A stretch of 39,183 nt of DNA from an uncultured bacterium (GCA_903857255.1 CAIODY010000115.1:74068-113250); one strand, 5' to 3'; shown: positions 26,640 through 35,779, counted from the first letter of the stretch. Notes: generated by a model not told the origin, from the sequence alone. Made by a program: numbers and translations.

Positions 26640-27662
26640 TTAAACTTTATACTCCTTCACTGCATTCACAAAGGCTTTGGCATGGTTAACAGGAATGTTT
26701 GGTAAAATACCATGACCTAAATTAGCGATATAATTTTGTGTTCCAAATTCATCAATCATCTTTTTTACATCAGCTTTTATTTGCGAAATGGGTTGTAATA
26801 ATTTACAAGGGTCAAAATTTCCTTGCAAACAAATTTTGTGTGAAGTGGCTTCACGAGCCATTTTCGGGCTGATGCACCAATCTAATCCTAAACCACTTGC
26901 TTTTGAATTCGATAAATCTTTCAACGCATACCAACTACCTTTTGGAAATAAAATCACAGGTGCATGCGTATGTAATGCATCTGCAATTTGCAATAAATAA
27001 GGTTCAGAAAATTTCTTAAAATCTTGTGGCGATAACATGCCACTCCAACTGTCGAAAACCTGCACCACATCAGCACCTGCGGCTACTTGCAGTTTTAAAT
27101 ATTCGATGGTTACGTCAGTTATTTTTTGCAATAATTGATGTGCTAATTCAGGTTCGGAAAAACAAAATTGTTTCGCTTTATCAAAACTTTTGCTGCCTTT
27201 ACCTTCTACCATATAACACAACAAAGTGAATGGTGCGCCAGCAAAACCAATCAATGGTACACGATTGTTTAATTCCTTTTTCACCAATTTTATGGCATCA
27301 TAAACATAATTCAAATTATGCTCAGCATCCTTTACCTGCAAGGCTTCCAAGTCATTTTTTGTGGCAATAGTTTTGGGTAAAAATGGTCCTTTGCTTTCAA
27401 TTAATTGCACTTCCAAACCCATTGCTTGCGGCACTACTAAAATATCTGAAAACAAAATTGCTGCATCCACACCAACTTGGTCAACAGGCTGCAACGTAAT
27501 AGCACAAGCCAGTTCGGGCGTTTGCACTCGTGTAAAAAAATCATATTGATTTCTTAACTTGATGTAATCAGGCAAATATCTTCCTGCTTGTCGCATCATC
27601 CAAACTGGCGGACGATTTACTTCTTCGCCTTTCAAAGCCTTTATTAATAAGTGTTCTGTCAT
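26640..27662 (-). CDS. hemE: Uroporphyrinogen decarboxylase
   Basis: Decarboxylates uroporphyrinogen III to coproporphyrinogen III. 340 residues. Signature [17 protein letters not shown] near the N-terminus and the second signature [16 protein letters not shown], then [15 protein letters not shown] and [15 protein letters not shown] at the C-terminus. Last gene of the minus-strand heme cluster, starting 3 bases after the hemD stop. Confidence 0.97.
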   Translation of the reverse strand: MTEHLLIKALKGEEVNRPPVWMMRQAGRYLPDYIKLRNQYDFFTRVQTPELACAITLQPVDQVGVDAAILFSDILVVPQAMGLEVQLIESKGPFLPKTIATKNDLEALQVKDAEHNLNYVYDAIKLVKKELNNRVPLIGFAGAPFTLLCYMVEGKGSKSFDKAKQFCFSEPELAHQLLQKITDVTIEYLKLQVAAGADVVQVFDSWSGMLSPQDFKKFSEPYLLQIADALHTHAPVILFPKGSWYALKDLSNSKASGLGLDWCISPKMAREATSHKICLQGNFDPCKLLQPISQIKADVKKMIDEFGTQNYIANLGHGILPNIPVNHAKAFVNAVKEYKV

Positions 27663-27665
27663 TTT

Positions 27666-28355
27666 TTATTTTTTAAAATATTCTATCACTTTTTCCATCA
27701 CACTTTCTTCGCTTTTATTTTCTGCTATAAAAATGTTTTCAAATCCTTTATTTATCAGTGTTTCAGCCGTTGTTTCGCCAATGCTGAAAACTGGCATTTC
27801 TTTTTTTAAATCATTTTTCAATAAAAATGCTTCTACTTGCGATGGGCTGAAAAACATTGCGCCATGCATATTTTCAAACTGATGTGGGATTAAATTTTTA
27901 AAATAAACCACACGTTTTTCAACCGAAACATTTTCCTTTTTTAAATCAAAAATCCATTCTTCTAAATGTTCATCGCCGCAAAAAAACAAAACAGATTTGA
28001 TGCTATGTTTTAAAATTTCTTGTGCCAACAATTTGCTTGTAGCAGCAGTTGCAATCACGTTGAAACCATTTGTCAAAGCCAATTTTGAAGTTTCACCTTC
28101 GATACAAAAACATTTTACTCTTAGTAAATTTTCCGTCATGGTGAGCTTGTCGAACCTGAATTTTTCAAGAGCTTTTACAGCATGTTGACTGGTGAAAACA
28201 ACCGCATCAAAATTTTGTTTTGACAAATCGATTTTCGTAACGTAATCAATCTGTAACAAATCTACATCATCTATCCAAATGCATTGCTGCAAAGCGTTTT
28301 GCTTGTTGGCTGCTTTTATTTTTCGGCAAGATGCGATATGGATTTTGGGTTTCAT
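27666..28355 (-). CDS. hemD: Uroporphyrinogen-III synthase
   Basis: Closes hydroxymethylbilane to uroporphyrinogen III with inversion of ring D. 229 residues from the ATG at 28355. The frame extends to 28382 through a repeat element and that part (MKLCVFVAK) is rejected. HemD is poorly conserved; support comes from FDAVVFTSQHAVKAL, VLFFCGDEHLEEW, GAMFFSPSQVEAFL and VFSIGETTAETLINKGF, the usual two-domain pattern, together with its place between hemC and hemE. A MITE-like inverted repeat separates it from hemC. Confidence 0.9.
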   Translation of the reverse strand: MKPKIHIASCRKIKAANKQNALQQCIWIDDVDLLQIDYVTKIDLSKQNFDAVVFTSQHAVKALEKFRFDKLTMTENLLRVKCFCIEGETSKLALTNGFNVIATAATSKLLAQEILKHSIKSVLFFCGDEHLEEWIFDLKKENVSVEKRVVYFKNLIPHQFENMHGAMFFSPSQVEAFLLKNDLKKEMPVFSIGETTAETLINKGFENIFIAENKSEESVMEKVIEYFKK

Positions 28356-28359
28356 TTTT

Positions 28360-28426
28360 GCCACGAAGACACAAAGTTTCACTTTATTTTTCTAAAAAAA
28401 CATTTGCGACTTTGAGCCTTAGTGGC
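28360..28426. repeat. MITE/REP-like imperfect inverted repeat between hemC and hemD
   Basis: Arms of 17 bases, gccacgaagacacaaag (28360-28376) and ctttgagccttagtggc (28410-28426), match as inverted repeats at 14 of 17 positions around a 33-base AT-rich centre. The CTTTGTGTCTTCGTGGC-type sequence recurs between genes in Bacteroidota genomes (recalled). Here one end supplies the last codons and stop of hemC, and the other ends just before the hemD start. Confidence 0.7.
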
Positions 28427-29330
28427 TATTTAGTTTTACTTTTTCTAAAATTTCTTTACCCCCATTTTTCAATAAATATTCCGCTGCTTTTTTTCCTGCT
28501 TCTTCAAAATCCCACTCTCTAAAACTTTTATGCACATCAGCTTTTTCTTTGCCATCCACAGTAAAAACATTTCCTTGAAAATACATTCTTCCATTTTCAA
28601 TTTCCGCCAAAGCTGCTATGGGCATAGAACAGCCACCCATCAATGTTCTTAAAAATTGTCGTTCGGCATTTACGCAAATCGCAGTTTTTTCATCGTGAAA
28701 ATTTTTGCAAATAGTTTTTGTGGCTTCATCATCGGCTCTGCAAACTATTGCAATTGCGCCTTGTGCAGGCGCTGGCAACATCCAATCCAACTCGATATGA
28801 TGCGGAATTTCCAAAGCAATTCGTTCTACACCAGCGGCTGCAAACAAAGCACCAGCCCAGTGTTCGTTGTCTTTTAATTTTTGCAATCGTGTATTGATGT
28901 TGCCTCTCAAACTCTCGAAACTGTGATGTGGAAAGCGATTCAGCCATTGCGCTTTTCTTCGTAAACTGCTTGTTGCAATGGTTAATGGTTTTGAAAAATC
29001 AATTTGCTCATCTTTCACCACCATCCAATCTTTAAAATTTGCACGTGGTAAAATGGCTGCAATCGTAAGCCCAACAGGCAGTTGCGTTGGCACATCTTTT
29101 AAAGAATGTACTGCTACATCAATCTTTTTATTGAGCAAAGCAATGTCTAAAGTTTTTGTAAAAATGCCTTGCACACCCATTTCATACAACGGCGAAATCA
29201 AATCAATATCGCCTTCGCTTTTGATTTCAATTAACTCCGAAGTCGCTATGGTATTAATTTTTGATTGCACTAATCGAGCTTGCCACAAAGCTAATTGGCT
29301 ATCTCGTGTGCCTATTTTAATGCTTGGCAT
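28419..29330 (-). CDS. hemC: Porphobilinogen deaminase (hydroxymethylbilane synthase)
   Basis: Condenses four porphobilinogens to hydroxymethylbilane. 303 residues from the ATG at 29330; a TTG one codon earlier is not needed. Motifs: IKIGTRDSQLALWQARLV, AVHSLKDVPTQLP, TSSLRRKAQ, LRGNINTRLQKL, and RTLMGGCSMPIAAL with the Cys that carries the dipyrromethane cofactor. The start overlaps the hemA end by 14 bases. The last residues Ser-His and the stop are encoded by the end of the inverted repeat element, so the C-terminus was probably set by its insertion. Confidence 0.97.
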   Translation of the reverse strand: MPSIKIGTRDSQLALWQARLVQSKINTIATSELIEIKSEGDIDLISPLYEMGVQGIFTKTLDIALLNKKIDVAVHSLKDVPTQLPVGLTIAAILPRANFKDWMVVKDEQIDFSKPLTIATSSLRRKAQWLNRFPHHSFESLRGNINTRLQKLKDNEHWAGALFAAAGVERIALEIPHHIELDWMLPAPAQGAIAIVCRADDEATKTICKNFHDEKTAICVNAERQFLRTLMGGCSMPIAALAEIENGRMYFQGNVFTVDGKEKADVHKSFREWDFEEAGKKAAEYLLKNGGKEILEKVKLNSH

Positions 29331-30561
29331 CAACTAAAATGGAATGATTAATTTGAATAAAATATTGCACTGCATGTTCTACACTAATTTCTTCAGCAGG
29401 CTTTTGTTTGATGTCCTGAACGAGCTGATTAATCGCCACATTCATCATTTTGTTGCGTTTCGCCAAATCCATATCCATCAAGTGCGGACATTGATTCATG
29501 ATGCTCAACAAAGTATTTTTTAATTGCAAAATTTTATCGCGATGCCAATAAACTTTCAACCATTCTTCAAATTCGGCAATATTTTTTGAAACAATTTCTT
29601 GTGCCAATGGCAAAAAGAATTTTCGTTTTTCTAAAGTTTTATCCAACAGTTTTGAGATGTCATCCAAACTCATCACCTCAACGTCAAATGATTGTGCAAT
29701 CAATGGTTCAACGCTTTGCGGCACAGTTAAATCCATCAATAATTCGGTGTTGCCTTTTTCAAAATTATCATTGGTAAACAAAAAATTGTTGGCGCCAGCA
29801 CAAACCAAAATGGCTTGAAATTCATTTGCTTTTGAAATCATTTCGTTGTAAGCAATCGTGCTGTAACCCAATTCCATAGCCATTTTTTCTGCTTTTGAAA
29901 TGGTTCTGTTGGTTAAAGTTACAACAGCATTAGGCAAATATGTTTTGATGTTTTTCGCCACATTTTGCCCGAAACTTCCAATGCCAACTAACAAAACTTT
30001 CACAGGATTTTTGCCAAATTTATTCATCAATTCTTCCACCGCTGCAAACGAAACTGAAACCGTTCCTTTGCTCAAATCGGTGTTCGTTTTTATTTCTTTT
30101 GATGACTGAACGCAAGTATTGGTAAGCCTTTCAAAGTAAGGACTCATCAAATTATTCTTCTTAGAATTTTTGCAAGCTGTTTTAAATTGACCCAAAACTT
30201 CATAATCGCCCAAGATTTGCGAATCCAAACCAGCTGCTACTGAAAAGATGTGTTCAAAAGCCTCTTCGCCAGTTTTCACAAACTGTTGTTCGTCAAAAAA
30301 ATCAAGTGGTTGATTCACCGTTTCGCATAAAATTTCTTTAGCAATCTGTGGTTCGCCAATGCCATACATTTCCGTTCGATTGCAAGTGTGCAATAAAATA
30401 AAATCGTTGAAACCAGCTTTGGTAGCCATTTGCAAGCATTGCAGTTGTTGTTCTTCGGATAAAGAAAAATCGCTGCGAATGCTAATATCAGAGTTTTTAA
30501 AATTAACTCCGATGGCGAAATATTGCGATAAAGACAGTTGAAAGTCTTTGTTGTTTTGCAT
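29317..30561 (-). CDS. hemA: Glutamyl-tRNA reductase
   Basis: First committed step of the C5 heme pathway: reduces Glu-tRNA to glutamate-1-semialdehyde with NADPH. 414 residues. Active-site segment LLHTCNRTEMYGIG contains the catalytic Cys. Also GLDSQILGDYEVLGQFK, the nucleotide-binding VKVLLVGIGSFGQNVAKN and LTNRTISKAEKMA. First gene of hemA-hemC-hemD-hemE; hemL and hemB are not in the window. Upstream is a perfect -7 box without a recognisable -33 element but with a Crp/Fnr-like palindrome (see those entries). Confidence 0.96.
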   Translation of the reverse strand: MQNNKDFQLSLSQYFAIGVNFKNSDISIRSDFSLSEEQQLQCLQMATKAGFNDFILLHTCNRTEMYGIGEPQIAKEILCETVNQPLDFFDEQQFVKTGEEAFEHIFSVAAGLDSQILGDYEVLGQFKTACKNSKKNNLMSPYFERLTNTCVQSSKEIKTNTDLSKGTVSVSFAAVEELMNKFGKNPVKVLLVGIGSFGQNVAKNIKTYLPNAVVTLTNRTISKAEKMAMELGYSTIAYNEMISKANEFQAILVCAGANNFLFTNDNFEKGNTELLMDLTVPQSVEPLIAQSFDVEVMSLDDISKLLDKTLEKRKFFLPLAQEIVSKNIAEFEEWLKVYWHRDKILQLKNTLLSIMNQCPHLMDMDLAKRNKMMNVAINQLVQDIKQKPAEEISVEHAVQYFIQINHSILVDAKH

Positions 30562-30585
30562 TTAGTGTAGTGGTAAAAACTTTGG

Positions 30586-30593
30586 CAAATGTA
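30586..30593 (-). promoter_or_regulatory. -7 element of the hemA promoter
   Basis: TAcaTTTG on the minus strand, 25 bases upstream of the hemA ATG, so RNA should start near 30580. No TTG is found at the right distance for a -33 box, which suggests that an activator is needed. Confidence 0.55.
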
Positions 30594-30615
30594 ATAAAGC
30601 AGGTTGAAAAATTAG

Positions 30616-30631
30616 ACTGACGAAAGTCAGT
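30616..30631. promoter_or_regulatory. Crp/Fnr-like palindromic operator between hemA and the 67-aa gene
   Basis: ACTGACgaaaGTCAGT: two perfect 6-base arms around a 4-base centre, the geometry of Crp/Fnr sites (TGAN-N4/6-NTCA). Its centre (30623.5) is about 42-43 bases upstream of the predicted hemA start of transcription, the class II activator position. The regulator is not in the window. Confidence 0.5.
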
Positions 30632-30701
30632 TTCTTTAATGACTTTGATGTGGAAATGTTAATATCAGCATTGTAACTAGCGTTTAACAAAACTAACAAT
30701 C

Positions 30702-30905
30702 ATGAATTTTTTAAAAGTAAAAACAACTTGGTCGAATGCTGAATTTGCAGTTTTTAAAATTTGCGTTGCATCGGCTTATGCTTTGGTTGGTGCATATTTC
30801 CATAATTTTATTCGTGAAAATTATGTAATAGTGTTGGCAATATTTGCCATTTCAGTAGTTGCCACAATTTTAATGTGGCGGCATAAAATGAAGAAAGAAA
30901 ATTGA
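30702..30905 (+). CDS. Small two-helix membrane protein of unknown function
   Basis: 67 residues. Two predicted membrane helices (about 17-35 and 41-58: AEFAVFKICVASAYALVGAYF and IVLAIFAISVVATILM) and a basic C-terminus (WRHKMKKEN). Divergent from hemA, sharing a 140-base control region with a Crp/Fnr-like palindrome, so co-regulation with heme synthesis is possible. Its stop is 8 bases from the convergent LutA-type gene. The family is not known to me. Confidence 0.7.
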   Translation: MNFLKVKTTWSNAEFAVFKICVASAYALVGAYFHNFIRENYVIVLAIFAISVVATILMWRHKMKKEN

Positions 30906-30913
30906 GTTCTATG

Positions 30914-31633
30914 CTACCATCCACTTGCTAAAACATCAGCTAAGTGCATGGTTTTTACAGGCAACTTTTCTTTGTTGATTTTTCCTTCTAAATGCAACAA
31001 ACAACTCATATCGGTACTGATTAAATATTGCGCTTGAGTTGCTAAAACATTATCTAATTTTTGAGTTGCCATGCCATTTGAGATGTCATCAAACTTAACA
31101 GCAAATGTGCCGCCAAATCCGCAACACGTATCAGTTTCATTCATCTCAATCAATTCTAAACCTTTTACGTTTTTCAACAATTCACGAGGCTCTCTTTTGA
31201 TTTTGCACTCTCTCAATCCAGCACAAGAATCGTGATAAGTGGCAGTGCCATCCAACGTTGCACCAAAATCAGTGAATTTAATTTTGTTCACTAAAAAATC
31301 ACTCATTTCAAAAATGCGTTTACCAATATTTTTTGAAGTATTGTGTTGTGCTGAATTTTCAAATAATTTAGGATAGTAGTTTTTTACAAAACCGCAACAC
31401 GATGCGCTTGGCGTTACGATTATATTTTCACCCGAAAAATCTTTTAAAAATTTTTCACCTACGCCTCGTGCTTGGTCCCAGAAACCTGCATTGAAGGCGG
31501 GCTGACCACAGCAAGTTTGATTTTCATTATAATGCACTTTGCAACCAGCACGTTCTAACAATTTAATTAGGTTGATGGCTGTATTGGGATACATTTGGTC
31601 GATAAAACAAGGAATAAAAACTTCTACGTTCAT
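30914..31633 (-). CDS. (Fe-S)-binding protein, LutA/YkgE type (CCG domains)
   Basis: 239 residues, with two cysteine-rich CCG domains: ENQTCCGQPAF and SASCCGFVKNYYP in the first, HDSCAGLRECKI and TDTCCGFGGTFAVKF in the second. N-terminal VEVFIPCFIDQMYPN is the usual LutA start. LutA works with LutB and LutC in lactate oxidation to pyruvate, but neither is beside it here, so it may have another oxidoreductase partner. A TATCTTTG -7 box at 31653-31660 on the minus strand gives a leader of about 14 bases. Confidence 0.9.
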   Translation of the reverse strand: MNVEVFIPCFIDQMYPNTAINLIKLLERAGCKVHYNENQTCCGQPAFNAGFWDQARGVGEKFLKDFSGENIIVTPSASCCGFVKNYYPKLFENSAQHNTSKNIGKRIFEMSDFLVNKIKFTDFGATLDGTATYHDSCAGLRECKIKREPRELLKNVKGLELIEMNETDTCCGFGGTFAVKFDDISNGMATQKLDNVLATQAQYLISTDMSCLLHLEGKINKEKLPVKTMHLADVLASGW

Positions 31634-31734
31634 CTGTTGTTGTGAATTTCAACAAAGATAATTTTTACGTGAAATCTTTATAACTTTTATTTAATGCTAT
31701 TGTTGATAAATCTATTTTTGATAAAATTATTAAA

Positions 31735-32352
31735 TTGATTGCGTTGAAAAAAAGAATTGTGCTTATTGTTTTTGTTGCTGTTATATTTTTTTCATTTCGC
31801 CTACAACAGGCTGTGGAAGCACCTTCGGTGGCATTTAAAACTTTTATGCCCGATACGGCAATCAGCGGAATTGAATTAATTCATTGGAAATCGTTGGTAG
31901 ATAAATTTGCTGAAGACACTTCATTTGTGATGAAGCGATTGAAAAAACACAAGGATTTCGATTTCCCTTTTGCTGATTTTATTAATGATGATAAAACACA
32001 AGTATTGCTGTTGTACACTCATCCCACATTGGATTTGCACGATTTAAGTATCAGTGAATTGAAAGTAGAATATGCTGCTGATTATAAGAAATGTGGTTGT
32101 GTTCAGTTTCCTGATGATGATTATAAAACATCGCTTGGAATAAAATTGGGAATGAATTTGAAACAGGTTCGGAACATCGTAGGTAAGCCCACTTTGAAGT
32201 TTCAATACCAAGATGAAATTGTATTAGAATATCGAGAAACGAATAAAGAATCCGCCTTTTTGAAGCGTTACAATCAACCAGCTTATTTTGCTTTTTATCG
32301 TTTTAGAAATGACTCGTTGAAAATTATTCACATTGGGTTTGATACGCACTAA
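31735..32352 (+). CDS. Exported or membrane-anchored protein, function unknown
   Basis: 205 residues from a TTG at 31735; a second TTG at 31744 (giving MKKRIVLIVFVAVIFFSF) is equally likely and has the better signal-peptide charge. After the N-terminal hydrophobic segment the protein is soluble, with KCGCVQFPDDDYKTSLGIKLGMNLKQVRNIVGKP in the middle; the last part resembles the SmpA/BamE-like pattern 'G...L..V...LG.P', which is only suggestive. It converges with the lipoprotein gene and overlaps it by four bases. Confidence 0.65.
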   Translation: MIALKKRIVLIVFVAVIFFSFRLQQAVEAPSVAFKTFMPDTAISGIELIHWKSLVDKFAEDTSFVMKRLKKHKDFDFPFADFINDDKTQVLLLYTHPTLDLHDLSISELKVEYAADYKKCGCVQFPDDDYKTSLGIKLGMNLKQVRNIVGKPTLKFQYQDEIVLEYRETNKESAFLKRYNQPAYFAFYRFRNDSLKIIHIGFDTH

Positions 32353-32822
32353 TTGCAAATCAAATACACTTTAGGCGTTTGAATAACGTTGCTCACATGC
32401 CCAGCTCTGTCGCGAATTTTTATTTTGTACCAAACGGTATCATAAACAGCATGGTCGGGGCGGCAATGACAATCGCTTATCATATCAATGGTAAAGTTGC
32501 CACTTACTTGCTTGTAACTACCTTTCGGCGTGATGTATGGCATATCAAAAACATAGGTGTAATCACTTTTATCTAATCGAATATCAGTGATATAAATGGT
32601 GGTATCGCTGCTGGTATTTTGTCCTTGCTGATAACCTAAATCACCATCACCATCGGTAAAACTAAAAGTCACTTTTAACGAATCTTTATCAGGATGAATT
32701 TGATTTTGATTGAACGAAAGAAATGCAATGCTTGGAACAACAGGAAAATCAGGTGCTTTCTGACATTTCACAAAAAAGAAAACAGCAGGAAAAAGTAAGA
32801 GTATGATGAATTTTGTTTTCAC
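32349..32822 (-). CDS. Lipoprotein, function unknown
   Basis: 157 residues. Signal peptide ending in a lipobox-like VKC (Cys20 in FFFVKCQKAPDFP). Mature part is beta-rich with VTFSFTDGDGDLGYQQGQ, a cadherin/Ig-like D-G-D-G-D calcium-loop style motif, and CHCRPDH near the end. Typical of Bacteroidota surface or periplasmic lipoproteins. It is 49 bases from the end of the DUF5683 gene on the same strand. No function can be given. Confidence 0.8.
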   Translation of the reverse strand: MKTKFIILLLFPAVFFFVKCQKAPDFPVVPSIAFLSFNQNQIHPDKDSLKVTFSFTDGDGDLGYQQGQNTSSDTTIYITDIRLDKSDYTYVFDMPYITPKGSYKQVSGNFTIDMISDCHCRPDHAVYDTVWYKIKIRDRAGHVSNVIQTPKVYLICN

Positions 32823-32871
32823 AATTTTGTAAAGATAAACGTTTATTGAAAACGAAATTTTGTTTACGTTA

Positions 32872-33480
32872 TTATTTCCATTTCAAAGCAATGCCTACAC
32901 CATTTTGATTAGCTAATGGTTCGATGGCTAATTTTTCATCCGCATCAAACCCGTACAAATGTGCATCTACATTGGCATCTACAATGTTCAATACATACAC
33001 AATCACACCTGCCAACACCGACATATCTAAATTCTGCCTGAAATATTTTTTCACCGTTAATAAATCGGTTAAAGTTTCGCCATTCAAATCGTATTTTTTC
33101 AAATCAAAATTCCTAACGATGATAGGCTGATTATCATTAGTGGCATCGTTATCTTCCAATCGGGTAATACCGTTGCGAACACTATTGTAGCCAGAATAAT
33201 TGATGATGATAAAATACGCCACTGTGCCCACAGCCGCATACACCAAAGGTGCTTTCCAATATTTTCGATTATAAATTTGCCCCAAGCCTGGGCAAACGGT
33301 TGAATACAAGGCTGCTTTACGTGGAATAGGTTTGAAAGCTATTCGCAGCGAATCGGTTTTTGATAATTTGTTTTTTGAAATTGTAATAGAATCGTTTTTT
33401 GCTGTTTGTGCCAAAGCAACGCTGCTCATCACAAATGAGTACATTGAAAAAATAAAAACTAAGCCCTGCAAAAATTTCAT
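32872..33480 (-). CDS. DUF5683-family membrane protein
   Basis: 202 residues from the ATG at 33480. The longer frame to 33591 overlaps pdxJ and lacks a signal peptide, while the 33480 start gives MKFLQGLVFIFSMYSFVMSSVALAQ. The segment KAALYSTVCPGLGQIYNRKYWKAPLVYAAVGTVAYF, two later helices and HLYGFDADEKLAI are the DUF5683 pattern (membrane protein, unknown function, common in Bacteroidota). Located 19 bases after the pdxJ stop on the same strand. Confidence 0.87.
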   Translation of the reverse strand: MKFLQGLVFIFSMYSFVMSSVALAQTAKNDSITISKNKLSKTDSLRIAFKPIPRKAALYSTVCPGLGQIYNRKYWKAPLVYAAVGTVAYFIIINYSGYNSVRNGITRLEDNDATNDNQPIIVRNFDLKKYDLNGETLTDLLTVKKYFRQNLDMSVLAGVIVYVLNIVDANVDAHLYGFDADEKLAIEPLANQNGVGIALKWK

Positions 33481-33499
33481 TGGTGCAAAAATATTGAAA

Positions 33500-34219
33500 C
33501 TATTTGAGGCATTGTAAATATTGATGAATGGTATTTTGCAAACCAAAGTATAATGCATCGCTGATGAGGGCATGACCAATGGAAACTTCATGCAATGGCA
33601 CTACCTGTTCTTTGAAAAAATTCAGATTTTCTAAATTCAAATCGTGCCCAGCGTTTACACCTAAGCCTACTTGTTCAGCTGCTAAAGCACAGGCGGTATA
33701 AGGCTTTATCAACTCTGATTTATCAGCAGTTGAAAATTGATGGGCATAATCACCTGTGTAAATTTCAATCCTATCAGCACCAACTTTTTTTGCCCACTCT
33801 GCTTGTTTGATTTCAGGATTGACAAAAATGGAAACTCGTGTTTGTGTCAGCTTTAATCGTTGCACAATGGTTTTTAAAAACTCGAAATTCTTTTCAATGT
33901 CCCAACCTTCGCTGCTTGTTAAAACATGCGCTGCATCAGGCACTAAGGTAGTTTGCTCGGGATGAATGGCTTCAATTAATTGCAAGAATTTTTCATCAGG
34001 AAAGCCTTCGATATTAAATTCGGTGGTAACTATTTTCTTTAAATCATACACATCAACAAAGCGAATATGTCGTTCATCAGGTCGGGGATGAACTGTAATT
34101 CCTTCTGCGCCAAATTTTTCACAATCCTTTGCCACCTGCACCAAATCAGGCAAATTGCCACCTCGAGCATTTCGGAGCGTAGCAATTTTATTGATGTTGA
34201 CTGATAATTTTGTTTTCAT
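33500..34219 (-). CDS. pdxJ: Pyridoxine 5'-phosphate synthase
   Basis: Last step of the DXP-dependent vitamin B6 pathway: 3-amino-1-hydroxyacetone 1-phosphate plus DXP gives pyridoxine 5'-phosphate. 239 residues, standard length. Motifs: [45 protein letters not shown] (family has LVPE; here LVPD), [15 protein letters not shown], and [15 protein letters not shown]. First gene of a minus-strand pair with DUF5683. Confidence 0.96.
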   Translation of the reverse strand: MKTKLSVNINKIATLRNARGGNLPDLVQVAKDCEKFGAEGITVHPRPDERHIRFVDVYDLKKIVTTEFNIEGFPDEKFLQLIEAIHPEQTTLVPDAAHVLTSSEGWDIEKNFEFLKTIVQRLKLTQTRVSIFVNPEIKQAEWAKKVGADRIEIYTGDYAHQFSTADKSELIKPYTACALAAEQVGLGVNAGHDLNLENLNFFKEQVVPLHEVSIGHALISDALYFGLQNTIHQYLQCLK

Positions 34220-34332
34220 CTTTTTTAAAATGAGGCAACAAAAATGCAGAAATAATTCAGATTAGTTTCTATAAAATTATTACTTCGTAATCCGTTTTGA
34301 AATTAACTTTACGGCTTCTACATTTTATTAAA

Positions 34333-35625
34333 ATGATAAAAAAAATATCGATTGGCTTAGCATTAGTAGTAATTCTATTAGTGATTGCAAAATGGCAAGG
34401 ATGGATTGGCGGCAACAATAATGAGCAAGTTGCTGTTGAAAAAATCAGCAAGCATACCATCATCGAAACGGTATCGGCAAGCGGAAAAATTTATCCAGTA
34501 GATGAAGTGAAAATCAGTCCTGATGTGCCAGGCGAAGTAAAAGAATTATTGGTGAAAGAAGGCGATGAAGTAAAAGCAGGGCAATTATTGGTTCGAATCA
34601 ATCCGAAAATTTATCAAAGTAGTGTTGAGCGTTCGATTGCTTCATTAAATTCGGCAAAGGCTAATGCATCATCAGCTGATGCTACCATTGAGCAAATGAA
34701 AGCGCAATTAGAAAAAGCAAAAGCTGATTTTGACCGCAACGAAAAATTGTATAACGACCATGTTATTTCAGTACAAGATTACATGAATTATAAATCAACT
34801 TTGCGCAATACACAAGCGCAATTAGATGCAGCTATGCAAAATAAAAATGCAGCAAAATTCAACATCAATAGTGCAGAAGCGAATATGAATGAATCAAACG
34901 AAAATTTGAGTAAAACAATTATTGTATCGCCTATGAGCGGCACGGTTACGCAATTGAACATTGAAAAGGGTGAAAGGGTAGTGGGTACATCGCAAATGGC
35001 AGGAACCGAAATGATGCGAATTGCCAACTTGAATGTGATGGAAGTAAGAGTGGATGTAAGCGAAAGCGATGTGGTGAAAATTCATGTAGGCGATTCGACA
35101 CACATTAAAGTTGATGCTTACCCTGATAAAGAATTTTTAGGTTTTGTAACTGATGTAGCAAATGCTTCAAAAAGTTCAACCACTGGAACAGCAGAACAGG
35201 CAACCACTTTCACAGTAAAAATCAGAATTGAACCATCATCGTATAAAGATTTTGCATCTGCAAAAAAAATGAAAACACCATTTTGGCCTGGTATGAATGC
35301 TGGCGTTGAAATATTTACCAATGCTTCGCATGATGTGTTGGCATCGCCTATTCAGGCGGTTACATTAAGAGATGATTCAGCAAAAAATGAGAATGATAAA
35401 ATCACACAAAGTGAAGTGGTGTTTATTGTGAAAAATAAAACTGCGGTGAAAAGAAAAGTAGTTACTGGTTTGCAAGATGCACATTTCATTGAAATAAAAT
35501 CAGGCATGGCAGATGGTGATGAAGTGATTGTTCTGCCTGCATCAGCCATCAGCCGAAGATTAACTGATAAAATGAAAGTGGAAGTAGTTGATAAACGGCG
35601 TTTGCAAAGTGTAGAAGGAAAATAA
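34333..35625 (+). CDS. Efflux periplasmic adaptor (MacA/HlyD family)
   Basis: 430 residues from the ATG at 34333; the in-frame ATG at 34297 adds residues before the normal membrane anchor. Residues 1-25 form the signal-anchor (IKKISIGLALVVILLVIAKWQ). Then a lipoyl half (GKIYPVDEVKISPDVPGEVKELLVKEGDEVKAGQLLVRI), a long coiled coil (about 95-190, INSAEANMNESNENLSKT), and the second lipoyl half (IIVSPMSGTVTQLNIEKGERVVG), beta-barrel and membrane-proximal domains. It should link an inner-membrane ABC or RND pump to a TolC-like channel; the partner genes are not downstream, since the tRNA gene follows. Confidence 0.92.
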   Translation: MIKKISIGLALVVILLVIAKWQGWIGGNNNEQVAVEKISKHTIIETVSASGKIYPVDEVKISPDVPGEVKELLVKEGDEVKAGQLLVRINPKIYQSSVERSIASLNSAKANASSADATIEQMKAQLEKAKADFDRNEKLYNDHVISVQDYMNYKSTLRNTQAQLDAAMQNKNAAKFNINSAEANMNESNENLSKTIIVSPMSGTVTQLNIEKGERVVGTSQMAGTEMMRIANLNVMEVRVDVSESDVVKIHVGDSTHIKVDAYPDKEFLGFVTDVANASKSSTTGTAEQATTFTVKIRIEPSSYKDFASAKKMKTPFWPGMNAGVEIFTNASHDVLASPIQAVTLRDDSAKNENDKITQSEVVFIVKNKTAVKRKVVTGLQDAHFIEIKSGMADGDEVIVLPASAISRRLTDKMKVEVVDKRRLQSVEGK

Positions 35626-35693
35626 TATTTTTTTGGTAATTAAAAAGCGGAAAATGATTCTTTAAATTATCTTCGCTGCTTTCTAATAAAAAT

Positions 35694-35767
<74 letters not shown>

Positions 35768-35779
35768 CACAATAAAATC

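Noticed and set aside
33481-33591. N-terminal extension of the DUF5683 gene
   Set aside because: It overlaps the pdxJ 3' end and would bury the signal peptide, which starts at the 33480 ATG.
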